A stretch of 64,000 bases of DNA from an uncultured Bacteroidales bacterium. GTDB lineage: Bacteria; Bacteroidota; Bacteroidia; Bacteroidales; UBA932. Positions 54,088-62,054 of this stretch are shown here, in pieces. The stretch covers positions 1-64,000 of the forward strand of contig CALVDM010000006.1 of assembly GCA_944326335.1 (NCBI GenBank). Direction: 5' to 3'. Position numbers and translations under genes: made by a program. The stretch's first letter is position 1. Every line of letters starts with the position of its first letter. The notes below the pieces were generated by a model. It worked only from the letters and a program-made list of their open reading frames with translations, did not search any database and was not told the origin of the DNA.

Positions 54088-57000
54088 ATGAAAGGTATTA
54101 TTGCAACATGTTCCGCGATGGCGGTGGCCACCGTGCTTTCACTTTCATGCTCGACAGACATTCCCCGGGGAAACGGCAAGAAGGTGTATGCCGACTATCA
54201 CGGGGTGCGTTACACGAGGGAGCATGACGGGAAGCTCGGACGCTGGGAAATGTTCGCCGACACTTACCAGTCCGCCACGGGACGCCGGACGCTGTGCTAC
54301 AACGCCGACCTTATCGACAGTTCCGGCCGGCACATGATAGCCGCCTCAGCGTATCCCCAGGCAGGGATGCAGTCCAATCTCGACGAGGATTACATCGAAT
54401 ACCAGATACTTTCCGCCAAGGCTGCCGGCATAGACGGCTTCTTCATCGAGTGGGGATTCCTGCCGCATGAGAACGATGTGCTGCTCAGGGCGATGCAGAA
54501 GGTGGCCGCAAGGTACGGTTTCGAGATAAGCGTCAACTGGTGCGACGGATGGCTTTACTACGACTGGATTACAAGAAAATATCCGGAAGTGGACACGAGG
54601 GAGGAAAAGACGGAATACATGGCGAAGTGCTACCAGTACCTTGTCGACAGCGTGTTCACGGGGCCCACGGCTCCTTCCGTGAACGGAAGACCGGTATTCT
54701 ACCGGTTCGGTGCCGGTGCGACCGGCGCCGGAGCCTCCGTGGACGAATACCTGGACGTGCTCTCGGAACTCAGGCTTCCGGAAGGCATGAAGTCACCTGC
54801 CGTGCTGCTTCGTTGGGCCGACTGGGGCACGCTCGAGGACGGGAAATACGTCCCTGTCACCAGGAGCGACGTGAACGACAGCTGGAAGGCAATCGGGGAA
54901 ATCCCTACCGCGTGGCTCCCGGCCAGAGTGCGTCCGATGGACGAGGAGCATCCTTTCTGGGACAATTATGCCACGGCAGAGGATGTGGTGGAGTTCATGA
55001 AACCTTTCCGGGACTCGATATGGCTCAGCAGCGACCCGCGTTTCACTGTAAAATCCGGATTCGTAATGCCCGGGATGGACAACCGCGGCTGTGCCGGCTG
55101 GGGCAGAGGACATTTCTACCTTATCCCGAGGAACGGAGGGAAGACGTACGAGGACATGTGGAAATTTTGCATGGAGAGCAGGGACAGTCTCGACATGGTG
55201 TTCATAGCGTCCTGGAGCGACTACACGGAAGGCCACGAGATAGAGCCTACGGTGGAGAACGGAGACCGCGAACTGAGGACCACCCTCAGATACGCCTCGT
55301 TGTTCAAGGATGAACGGTGCGACACCTCCGGGATAGCACTTCCTCTGCAGCTCTTCCGTCTCAGGAAGACTTCCGGGTTCATTGCGGACTGCGGCATCCC
55401 GACAGGGAAAATCGACGTATTGCTCGACAAGGCTGCCGTTGCGGCAGCCGCAGGGAAGTACAGGCATGCAGGTCGGCTGCTGACGAAAGCCGGAAAGGAG
55501 GCGGAGCGTCTGAAGTCGGAAATTTCATGCAGCAGCGTGGCCCTTCGCGGGCTCGGCTCCCCTGTGATGCTTCCGGAGGGGCTTGCGGAGCGGCTGATGA
55601 ATCACCACTATAAGGGCTACATCACTTTCGAATACAAGGATGACGGCAGGGAATACCTGTTCGTGAGGTCGTCCACAGCGCGCAAGGGCGGCAGTTTTGA
55701 CGTTGTCGGAAAGCTGCGTACGGACTCGACCGGAGAATGGAAGAAGGCCAGGATGGAACTTTTCCCGGAGAACATAGTGTACAGGGAGGGGACTCCGGCA
55801 TTCCGCTTCGACGGGGATGTCCGTGTGCGCGACATTTCACTCGAATATGAGATATACGATGCCGGTGACGGCTCTGCATCCATGTCCCGCACAGGGGATG
55901 TGTCGACTTTCGTATGCGATGCCATAAGGTACAATGTGTCCTTCGCCTCGGCAGGCATCGCCCATCTGCAGGCTTTGCCGGAAGGCGACACACTTGTCAC
56001 GAAGAGGCTTGTGGCGTCTCCTTCCCCTTTCGGAGGCTATCGCAGCTGCGAGTCGCGTTCGGAGATAGTTTTCCGGACTCCGGAGATTGACCTCGTGTTC
56101 GACAAGGCCTCGTCCGTATTCTCTTTCTTCGATGCCGCAACCGGGGAGCTGCTCCTGTCGGAGGCCGGGCGCAGGCTTGTGCCTTCAGAAGCGGGAGGCG
56201 AGAAGTGCCTCGAGGTCACGCAAAGTTTCTCATGCTCTGACGGTGAGGGACTTTACGGGCTCGGCCAGTACCAGGACGGCATCATGAATTATCGCGGCAG
56301 CAAGGTGCTGATGACACAGTCCAACATGGACATAGTGAATCCTGTACTTGTCTCGACCAAGGGGTACGGCATCCTGTGGGACAACTATTCATCGACGGTC
56401 TTCGAGGACAGGGACGGGAAATTCAGCTTCCGCTCGGAAGTCGGCGATGCTTCGGACTACTGGTTCATACGCGGGAAGGATATGGACGGGGTTGTGTCCG
56501 GATACAGGGACCTTACCGGAGATGTGCCCATGCAGGGAAGATGGACATTCGGGTTCTGGCAGTCCAAGGAGAGGTACAAGTCCTTCAACGAACTTGAATC
56601 CGTGGTCGGGGAATACCGCCGCAGGGGCGTCCCTCTCGACAACATCGTCCAGGACTGGGAATATTGGGGAGACAAGCCTCACTGGAATGCCCTCAGGTTC
56701 GATTCCGGGAATTTTCCAGAGCCGGAGAAGGCGATAGGGAGGCTCCACTCCCTGTACAATGTGCATCTGATGCTGTCGGTATGGCCGGGATTCGGCCCTG
56801 AGACCGAAGTGTACCATGCCCTCGATTCGGCAGGTGTCCTGTTCGACGAGCCTACCTGGGCCGGCTACAAGGTGTTCGACGCCTATTCGCCGGAAGCGAG
56901 GGACATATTCTGGAGATATTTCAAGGCAGGGCTCTACGACAAGGGTGTGGATGCCTGGTGGATGGATGCCACGGAGCCGTCTTTCAGGGACGGTTTCACC

Positions 57001-58149
57001 AGACAGAAGCAGGAGGAGCGGACGAAATCCGCCGGGAACACAAGCATAGGGAGTTTCCACCGCTATCTGAACACATATTCCCTTGTGATGATGGGCGACC
57101 TGTACGCCAGGCTGAGGGCTGCCGACAATGAAAGGCGCGTGTTCATCTTCACCCGTTCTGCTTTCGCTTCGCAGCAGAAATATGCCACGGCAGTGTGGTC
57201 AGGAGATGTGACCGGGACATGGGAGAACATGCGCAGGCAGCTTGTGGCAGGCCTCAACCTGAGCGTTTCAGGAATCCCGTACTGGACATCGGACACCGGC
57301 GGCTTCTATGTGTCCGGCCGCGACGGAGTGTATCCTGACGGGCTCGGAAGCGATGAGTACAAGGAACTTTATTCGAGATGGTTCCAGTTCGGTGCGTTCA
57401 CACCCGTGTTCAGGGCACATGGGACAGATATCCCGAGAGAGATATGGCAGTTCGGGGAGCCTGGGTCCGTATGGTACGACAACCAGCTGAAGTACATCCG
57501 CCTGCGTTACCGCCTCCTGCCTTACATCTACTCGGTGTCGTATATGGTTTCTTCCGTGGGCGCATCCATGATGAAGCCGCTTGTCATGGACTTCACCGCT
57601 GACAGGAATGTCTACGGGAACGGCTGTTCATACATGTTCGGGCCTTCCTTCCTCGTCCGTCCGGTGTCGAGCCCCGTGTCGGAAGAACCGGAAGTCTCCA
57701 CCTATCTTCCAGGAGACTGTCTCTGGTATGATTTCAATTCAGGAAGAGTCCTGGAAGGGGGAAAGACAGACGTGCAGCCGTCCAGGATAGACGTCCTGCC
57801 GCTATATGTGAAGGCCGGGTCCATAATCCCGATGGCGGAGGTGAAGCAGTGGGCTGATGAGTACCCGGATTCGTCCCTGGAGCTGAGGGTATATGCCGGA
57901 GCTGACGGGAGCTTCCTGTGGTATGACGACGAAGGCGATTCCTACCGTTATCTGGACGGGGAGTGCTCGAAAGTCTTGCTGGAATGGCGGGACTGGAGCA
58001 GGACACTCGTCATAGGCGGAAGGGAAGGTTCCTATGACGGCATGCCCGGGACTGTGGAGATGGATGTGAAACTGTGGCTGCCTTCCGGCGAGGTGCTGGA
58101 GAAAAAGGTTTCATATTCCGGCCGCAGGATGGAGGTAGTGTTCGAGTGA
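54088..58149 (+). CDS. Two-domain glycoside hydrolase: GH99/GH71-like plus GH31
   Basis: A 1353-aa lipoprotein (LSLSC, Cys21). The N-terminal part (~30-400) resembles the GH71/GH99-like barrel: SAYPQAGMQSNLDEDYIEYQ, then ILSAKAAGIDGFFIEWGF, and FIASWSDYTEGHEIEP. A helical linker and a beta-rich region follow. The C-terminal ~700 residues are a complete GH31 module: GLYGLGQYQDG, the nucleophile Asp960 in WWMDATEP, the acid/base Asp1040 in WSGDVTGTWENM, and the C-terminal beta domains. GH31 enzymes cut alpha-linked Glc, Xyl, Gal or GalNAc; GH99-like ones attack inside alpha-linked chains. The start at 54088 removes an 18-residue extension lying over the previous gene. No frame break joins the two parts, so the fusion appears real. 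Confidence 0.85.
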   Translation: MKGIIATCSAMAVATVLSLSCSTDIPRGNGKKVYADYHGVRYTREHDGKLGRWEMFADTYQSATGRRTLCYNADLIDSSGRHMIAASAYPQAGMQSNLDEDYIEYQILSAKAAGIDGFFIEWGFLPHENDVLLRAMQKVAARYGFEISVNWCDGWLYYDWITRKYPEVDTREEKTEYMAKCYQYLVDSVFTGPTAPSVNGRPVFYRFGAGATGAGASVDEYLDVLSELRLPEGMKSPAVLLRWADWGTLEDGKYVPVTRSDVNDSWKAIGEIPTAWLPARVRPMDEEHPFWDNYATAEDVVEFMKPFRDSIWLSSDPRFTVKSGFVMPGMDNRGCAGWGRGHFYLIPRNGGKTYEDMWKFCMESRDSLDMVFIASWSDYTEGHEIEPTVENGDRELRTTLRYASLFKDERCDTSGIALPLQLFRLRKTSGFIADCGIPTGKIDVLLDKAAVAAAAGKYRHAGRLLTKAGKEAERLKSEISCSSVALRGLGSPVMLPEGLAERLMNHHYKGYITFEYKDDGREYLFVRSSTARKGGSFDVVGKLRTDSTGEWKKARMELFPENIVYREGTPAFRFDGDVRVRDISLEYEIYDAGDGSASMSRTGDVSTFVCDAIRYNVSFASAGIAHLQALPEGDTLVTKRLVASPSPFGGYRSCESRSEIVFRTPEIDLVFDKASSVFSFFDAATGELLLSEAGRRLVPSEAGGEKCLEVTQSFSCSDGEGLYGLGQYQDGIMNYRGSKVLMTQSNMDIVNPVLVSTKGYGILWDNYSSTVFEDRDGKFSFRSEVGDASDYWFIRGKDMDGVVSGYRDLTGDVPMQGRWTFGFWQSKERYKSFNELESVVGEYRRRGVPLDNIVQDWEYWGDKPHWNALRFDSGNFPEPEKAIGRLHSLYNVHLMLSVWPGFGPETEVYHALDSAGVLFDEPTWAGYKVFDAYSPEARDIFWRYFKAGLYDKGVDAWWMDATEPSFRDGFTRQKQEERTKSAGNTSIGSFHRYLNTYSLVMMGDLYARLRAADNERRVFIFTRSAFASQQKYATAVWSGDVTGTWENMRRQLVAGLNLSVSGIPYWTSDTGGFYVSGRDGVYPDGLGSDEYKELYSRWFQFGAFTPVFRAHGTDIPREIWQFGEPGSVWYDNQLKYIRLRYRLLPYIYSVSYMVSSVGASMMKPLVMDFTADRNVYGNGCSYMFGPSFLVRPVSSPVSEEPEVSTYLPGDCLWYDFNSGRVLEGGKTDVQPSRIDVLPLYVKAGSIIPMAEVKQWADEYPDSSLELRVYAGADGSFLWYDDEGDSYRYLDGECSKVLLEWRDWSRTLVIGGREGSYDGMPGTVEMDVKLWLPSGEVLEKKVSYSGRRMEVVFE

Positions 58150-58193
58150 GCCGTTGCGGCGGCCGTGAGTGGTTAAGACAAAAAAATTGGATT

Positions 58194-60857
58194 ATGAAGA
58201 AATTTTTAGCAGGAATACTGCTGTGCCTGCTGTCAGCCGGAATGACAGCAGGCCGCCAGAGGGTGGTCTACACGATAAACGAGACATGGGAGTTCAGCAA
58301 GGAGGCCACATCCGCCGAGGATGACTGCGGGTGGACCCTGGTTGACCTTCCGCACACGTGGAATGCTTCTGATGCCGATGACGACGAGCCCGGGATGTAC
58401 AGGGGAAGCGCATGGTACAGGAAGACTGTCATGATACCCGGAATCTTTTCGGGAAACAGGGCGATAATCTATTTCGAGGGGGCCAACCAGCAGACCGCCC
58501 TGTATGTGAACGGGAAGTTCGCGGGGGAGCATGTCGGAGGCTATACGAGGTTCTGCTTCGACATCACGGGGCTCCTGGAATTCGGGAAGGAAAACAGGAT
58601 AGCCGTGAAGGTGGACAACAGCCACAATCCGGACATACCTCCTCTTTCCGCGGATTTCACGTTCTTCGGCGGCATTTACCGGGATGTCTATCTGAAGTTC
58701 GTATCTCCCGTGCACATAGCCACGGGCGACCATGCTTCCTCCGGAGTCTATATAACGACACCGGAAGTCAGTTCAGGGTCAGCTTCCGTAAAGGCGGAAG
58801 TCCTGATAACCAACAGTTCCGGTGAGGATGCCAGGGTGCTCGTATCTCATGACCTCAGGGATGCGGACGGGAATACCGTGACCTCATGCTCATACACGGC
58901 GAAAATTCCTGCAGGGCAGACTGTGACATGCAGCCCGAAGCCGATGGAAGTGGCTGACCCTCATCTCTGGGACATCGACAATCCGTATCTCTACCGGCTT
59001 TATACCACAGTCTCGGACAGGAAATCCGGGGAGATAATGGACGAGGTGGCCGAGTCAGTGGGACTGCGCTGGTTCAGTTTCGACCCTGAGAAAGGCTTTT
59101 TCCTGAATGGAAGGCATCGCAAGCTGGTCGGGACGGCAAGGCATCAGGACTTCCTGCACATCGGCAATGCCCTGCGGGATGAATATCACCTGCAGGATGT
59201 CATGCTGCTGAAGAAGATGGGCGGGAATTTCCTGCGCGTCTCGCATTATCCGCAGGACCCTGCAGTCATGGACATGTGCGACAGGCTCGGTATTGTGACC
59301 TCTGTAGAGATTCCGGTGATAAATGCAGTCACCGAGTCGGAGGAGTTCCTCGACAACTGTGTGGACATGGCGGTGGAAATGGTCCGCCAGGACTTCAACC
59401 GCCCGAGCGTCATGATATGGGGCTACATGAACGAGATTCTTCTGCGGCAGCCATATCCGGACGGGGACACTGTGGACCTTCCACGCTACTATGATTTCAC
59501 GGCCAGGGTGGCGCGCGCACTCGAGGATACGATACGGAAGGAAGACCCTTCGAGATACACCATGACGGCTTTCCACAATGCTCCGCACCGTTATGAGAAG
59601 GCGGGCCTGACTGAAATCCCGATGATAGTGGCATGGAACCTCTATCAGGGATGGTATGAGCCCGACATAAACGAGTTCCAGAGGCTTCTCGACAGGGCTC
59701 ATGAAGTGTATGACGGGAAGGTGCTCATAGTGAGCGAGTATGGTCCCGGCGTGGATGTGCGCCTGCATTCATATTCCCCCGAGCAGTTCGATTTCTCCCA
59801 GGAATACGGGGTGGTGCTGCACAGACATTACATCAGGGAGATAATGGCACGTCCGTTCGTGGCAGGTTCGAGCCTGTGGAATCTCAATGATTTCTACTCG
59901 GAGCCGAGGATGGACACCAACCCGCATATCAACAACAAGGGAATCACGGGACTCGACAGGGAAAGGAAGGATGCATATCTCTTTTATTCGGCATTGCTCT
60001 CTGACGGGCCGTATCTCTCCATAGGGAACCGTGAGTGGAAGTCCCGCGGCGGAATGACCGGCTCCGGGACGGGACTGTGCGTGCAGACCGTGCCTGTCTT
60101 CACCAATGCCGCGTCTGTGGAGATGTCGGTGAACGGCCGGAGTCTCGGGTCGGTGCCGGTTGAGGGTTCCTGCGCCTTTTTCGACGTGCCTTTCGCTGAC
60201 GGGGCCAATGTGCTCGAGGCCGTGGCTTCGTTCTCGGACGGGAGACAGGTGCGAGACATGCTCCGCGTGGATTTCCAGGGCGTTCCTGAAAAGCCGGGAA
60301 AGGATTTCAGCCAGATGAATGTGATGCTCGGATCTGAACGATATTTCGATGACAGGCTCGGAGGGCTTGCCTGGATTCCGGAAAAGGAATACGAGGAGGG
60401 CAGCTGGGGCTATGTCGGAGGAGAACCGTATCGCAGGCCTACCGATTTCGGAAGCATGCCCGGCTCGGATATCAGTATCTCCGGAACGGATTACGACCCT
60501 TTGTTCCAGACCCAGAGACGCGGAATAGAGTCTTTCCGGGCCGATGTTCCCGACGGGGAGTATTCAGTCTATCTGTACTGGTCTGAACTCAGCCAGACTG
60601 AGGACAGGGAAGCTCTGGCGTATAATCTCGGGGCTGACTCCAAGGACGGAGGAGAGTCCGGAACCAGGTCTTTCGATGTGCTGGTCAACGGTACGGAAGT
60701 GCTGAAGGACTTCAATATCGCGAAGGAGTGCGGTGTGGCCCGTCCGGTGATAAGGAAGTTCGTGGTGGAAGCAAAGGACGGCAGCGGCATCACCGTGGAT
60801 TTCCGCAAGGTGCATGGGGAGCCGGTCCTGAATGCCATCCGGATTTCACGGATGTGA
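58194..60857 (+). CDS. GH2 glycoside hydrolase with C-terminal malectin-like domain
   Basis: An 887-aa exported enzyme (signal peptide MKKFLAGILLCLLSAGMTAG, no lipobox). Jelly-roll domain with AWYRKTVMIP and GANQQTALYVNGKFAGEH, an Ig-like domain, then the TIM barrel: acid/base Glu414 in MIWGYMNE and nucleophile Glu515 in VSEYGPG. An extra C-terminal ~180 residues resemble a malectin domain (SFRADVPDGEYSVYLYWSEL, NGTEVLKDFNIAKECG). GH2 covers beta-galactosidases, beta-glucuronidases and beta-mannosidases; specificity is not assigned, though beta-galactosidase would suit a GlcNAc-alpha-Gal glycan. Last gene of the locus; its stop codon lies inside a hairpin. Confidence 0.9.
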   Translation: MKKFLAGILLCLLSAGMTAGRQRVVYTINETWEFSKEATSAEDDCGWTLVDLPHTWNASDADDDEPGMYRGSAWYRKTVMIPGIFSGNRAIIYFEGANQQTALYVNGKFAGEHVGGYTRFCFDITGLLEFGKENRIAVKVDNSHNPDIPPLSADFTFFGGIYRDVYLKFVSPVHIATGDHASSGVYITTPEVSSGSASVKAEVLITNSSGEDARVLVSHDLRDADGNTVTSCSYTAKIPAGQTVTCSPKPMEVADPHLWDIDNPYLYRLYTTVSDRKSGEIMDEVAESVGLRWFSFDPEKGFFLNGRHRKLVGTARHQDFLHIGNALRDEYHLQDVMLLKKMGGNFLRVSHYPQDPAVMDMCDRLGIVTSVEIPVINAVTESEEFLDNCVDMAVEMVRQDFNRPSVMIWGYMNEILLRQPYPDGDTVDLPRYYDFTARVARALEDTIRKEDPSRYTMTAFHNAPHRYEKAGLTEIPMIVAWNLYQGWYEPDINEFQRLLDRAHEVYDGKVLIVSEYGPGVDVRLHSYSPEQFDFSQEYGVVLHRHYIREIMARPFVAGSSLWNLNDFYSEPRMDTNPHINNKGITGLDRERKDAYLFYSALLSDGPYLSIGNREWKSRGGMTGSGTGLCVQTVPVFTNAASVEMSVNGRSLGSVPVEGSCAFFDVPFADGANVLEAVASFSDGRQVRDMLRVDFQGVPEKPGKDFSQMNVMLGSERYFDDRLGGLAWIPEKEYEEGSWGYVGGEPYRRPTDFGSMPGSDISISGTDYDPLFQTQRRGIESFRADVPDGEYSVYLYWSELSQTEDREALAYNLGADSKDGGESGTRSFDVLVNGTEVLKDFNIAKECGVARPVIRKFVVEAKDGSGITVDFRKVHGEPVLNAIRISRM

Positions 60858-61030
60858 CCAAAAGTTTTTGGTCACATCCAAACGTCTTTCTTCGAAAGAC
60901 TGACCCCTCTCAACCCCCGTAGACTTGTCTATCTGCTCACTCTCGAATGTCCACAGGACATTCTCGCGAAAACGTTCGCGACCTATTAGGGGCGCTTCGA
61001 GCCTACGGCTCGGTCCCTTCGGGACTTTTT
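60851..61030 (+). repeat. Hairpin array and terminator at the end of the polysaccharide locus
   Basis: The 295-nt gap after GH2 contains, in order: a 13-bp perfect stem overlapping the stop codon (60851-60863 with 60866-60878), a 7-bp palindrome with three-base loop (60884-60900), an 8-bp one (60945-60963), a 6-bp one (60965-60980), a triloop 6-bp one (60998-61012), and a 5-bp triloop stem followed by five T (61013-61030) that could end transcription. 60878-60900 is the exact inverted copy of 16291-16313. Confidence 0.8.
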
Positions 61031-61051
61031 AAGGCTTTCGGGTCACCCACA

Positions 61052-61091
61052 CAAAAGAAGCCGACCTCAAAAATCCTATTTTGGGTCGGCC
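61052..61091 (-). terminator. Terminator of the sodB-rubredoxin operon
   Basis: The stem 61060-61066 with 61084-61090 (GCCGACC/GGTCGGC) is followed on the minus strand by a T-rich run (61050-61059). Confidence 0.6.
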
Positions 61092-61152
61092 TCTTCGTTT
61101 CGTACTCCTGATGGAGTCCGTGCACAGATATTTGATTTGTCCGGGAAGGCCG

Positions 61153-61314
61153 CTATTCAACGACCTTGAAATCTTCCTTGCCTACTCCGCACAGAGGGCA
61201 CACCCAATCTGCCGGAAGGTCTTCGAAAGCTGTTCCCGGTTCGATCCCGCTGTCAGGATCACCTACTGCAGGATCATATTCATATCCGCAGACAATGCAA
61301 ATGTACTTTTTCAT
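61153..61314 (-). CDS. Rubredoxin
   Basis: A 53-aa iron protein, [20 protein letters not shown] then a second half ending FKVVE. The four iron-binding cysteines are Cys6, Cys9, Cys39 and Cys42 in two CxxCG knuckles (CIVCG and CPLCG). It carries single electrons, often to superoxide- or peroxide-detoxifying enzymes in anaerobes. It lies 32 nt downstream of sodB on the same strand, so the two form an oxidative stress unit. Confidence 0.96.
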   Translation of the reverse strand: MKKYICIVCGYEYDPAVGDPDSGIEPGTAFEDLPADWVCPLCGVGKEDFKVVE

Positions 61315-61346
61315 AATATTTTCTCAGTTTGTGATAGTGTTGTCTG

Positions 61347-61922
61347 TCATACGAGCCTGTCGGCTACCTTTTCCCAGTCTATAAGGGCCCAGACGGCTTC
61401 CAGGTAGGCCGCCCTGCGGTTCCTGTAGTCGATATAGTATGCATGCTCCCACACATCTATGGTAAGGAGAGGCTTCAGCCCCTGGGTCATCGGGTTGTCG
61501 GCGTTCTGCGTCTGGACTATGGTGAGGTTGCCTTCCTTGTCCTGGCATAGCCATGCCCATCCGGAGCCGAAAAGCGTGGAAGCCGCCTTTATGAAGGCCG
61601 CCTTGAAGTCGGCTACCGTCCCGAAGGCCTTTGTGAGCCTGTCTTCAAGAATCTCCGGAATCCCGACGGGGGCAGGGGTGAGTGTCTGGAAGTAGAAATT
61701 GTGATTCCATGCCTGCGCAGCGTTGTTGAAGACTGCTCCGCCGGCTTTCATGACGATGTCCTCGATTTCCATGTCTTCATACGGGGAGCCTTCAATCATC
61801 TTGTTGAGATTGTCGACGTATGTCTGGAAATGCTTCCCGTAGTGATATTCTATTGTCTCTGCGCTTATTACCGGAGCGAGGGCGTCCTGGCTGTAAGGCA
61901 ATTCTGGTACAGAATGAATCAT
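61347..61922 (-). CDS. sodB: Superoxide dismutase [Fe/Mn]
   Basis: A 191-aa cytosolic enzyme converting superoxide to peroxide and oxygen. Metal ligands are His27 (IEYHYGKH), the His in WNHNFYFQ, and the Asp and His in DVWEHAYYIDY. The FGSGWAWL and NQ-type motifs (NADNP) fit the Fe or cambialistic type. The start at 61922 gives the usual MxHxxPELPY start; the longer frame crosses the promoter box at 61966-61973. Confidence 0.94.
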   Translation of the reverse strand: MIHSVPELPYSQDALAPVISAETIEYHYGKHFQTYVDNLNKMIEGSPYEDMEIEDIVMKAGGAVFNNAAQAWNHNFYFQTLTPAPVGIPEILEDRLTKAFGTVADFKAAFIKAASTLFGSGWAWLCQDKEGNLTIVQTQNADNPMTQGLKPLLTIDVWEHAYYIDYRNRRAAYLEAVWALIDWEKVADRLV

Positions 61923-61965
61923 AAGAATGAAGTTTAGAAAAACTGTTGCAGCAACCTGCAAAAAA

Positions 61966-61973
61966 CAAATATA
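61966..61973 (-). promoter_or_regulatory. sodB promoter -7 element
   Basis: Reads TATATTTG on the minus strand, 44 nt before sodB. Confidence 0.6.
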
Positions 61974-61996
61974 CAATAAATTTTGAAATTTATGTG

Positions 61997-62004
61997 TATG
62001 TTTG
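61997..62004 (+). promoter_or_regulatory. Promoter -7 element of the right-end TonB receptor
   Basis: TATGTTTG matches TAnnTTTG, 51 nt before the receptor start; divergent from the sodB promoter. Confidence 0.5.
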
Positions 62005-62054
62005 CAGTCTTTCCGGCCGGGGATGGCCGGATGAAACACCCAAAATGACAGATT

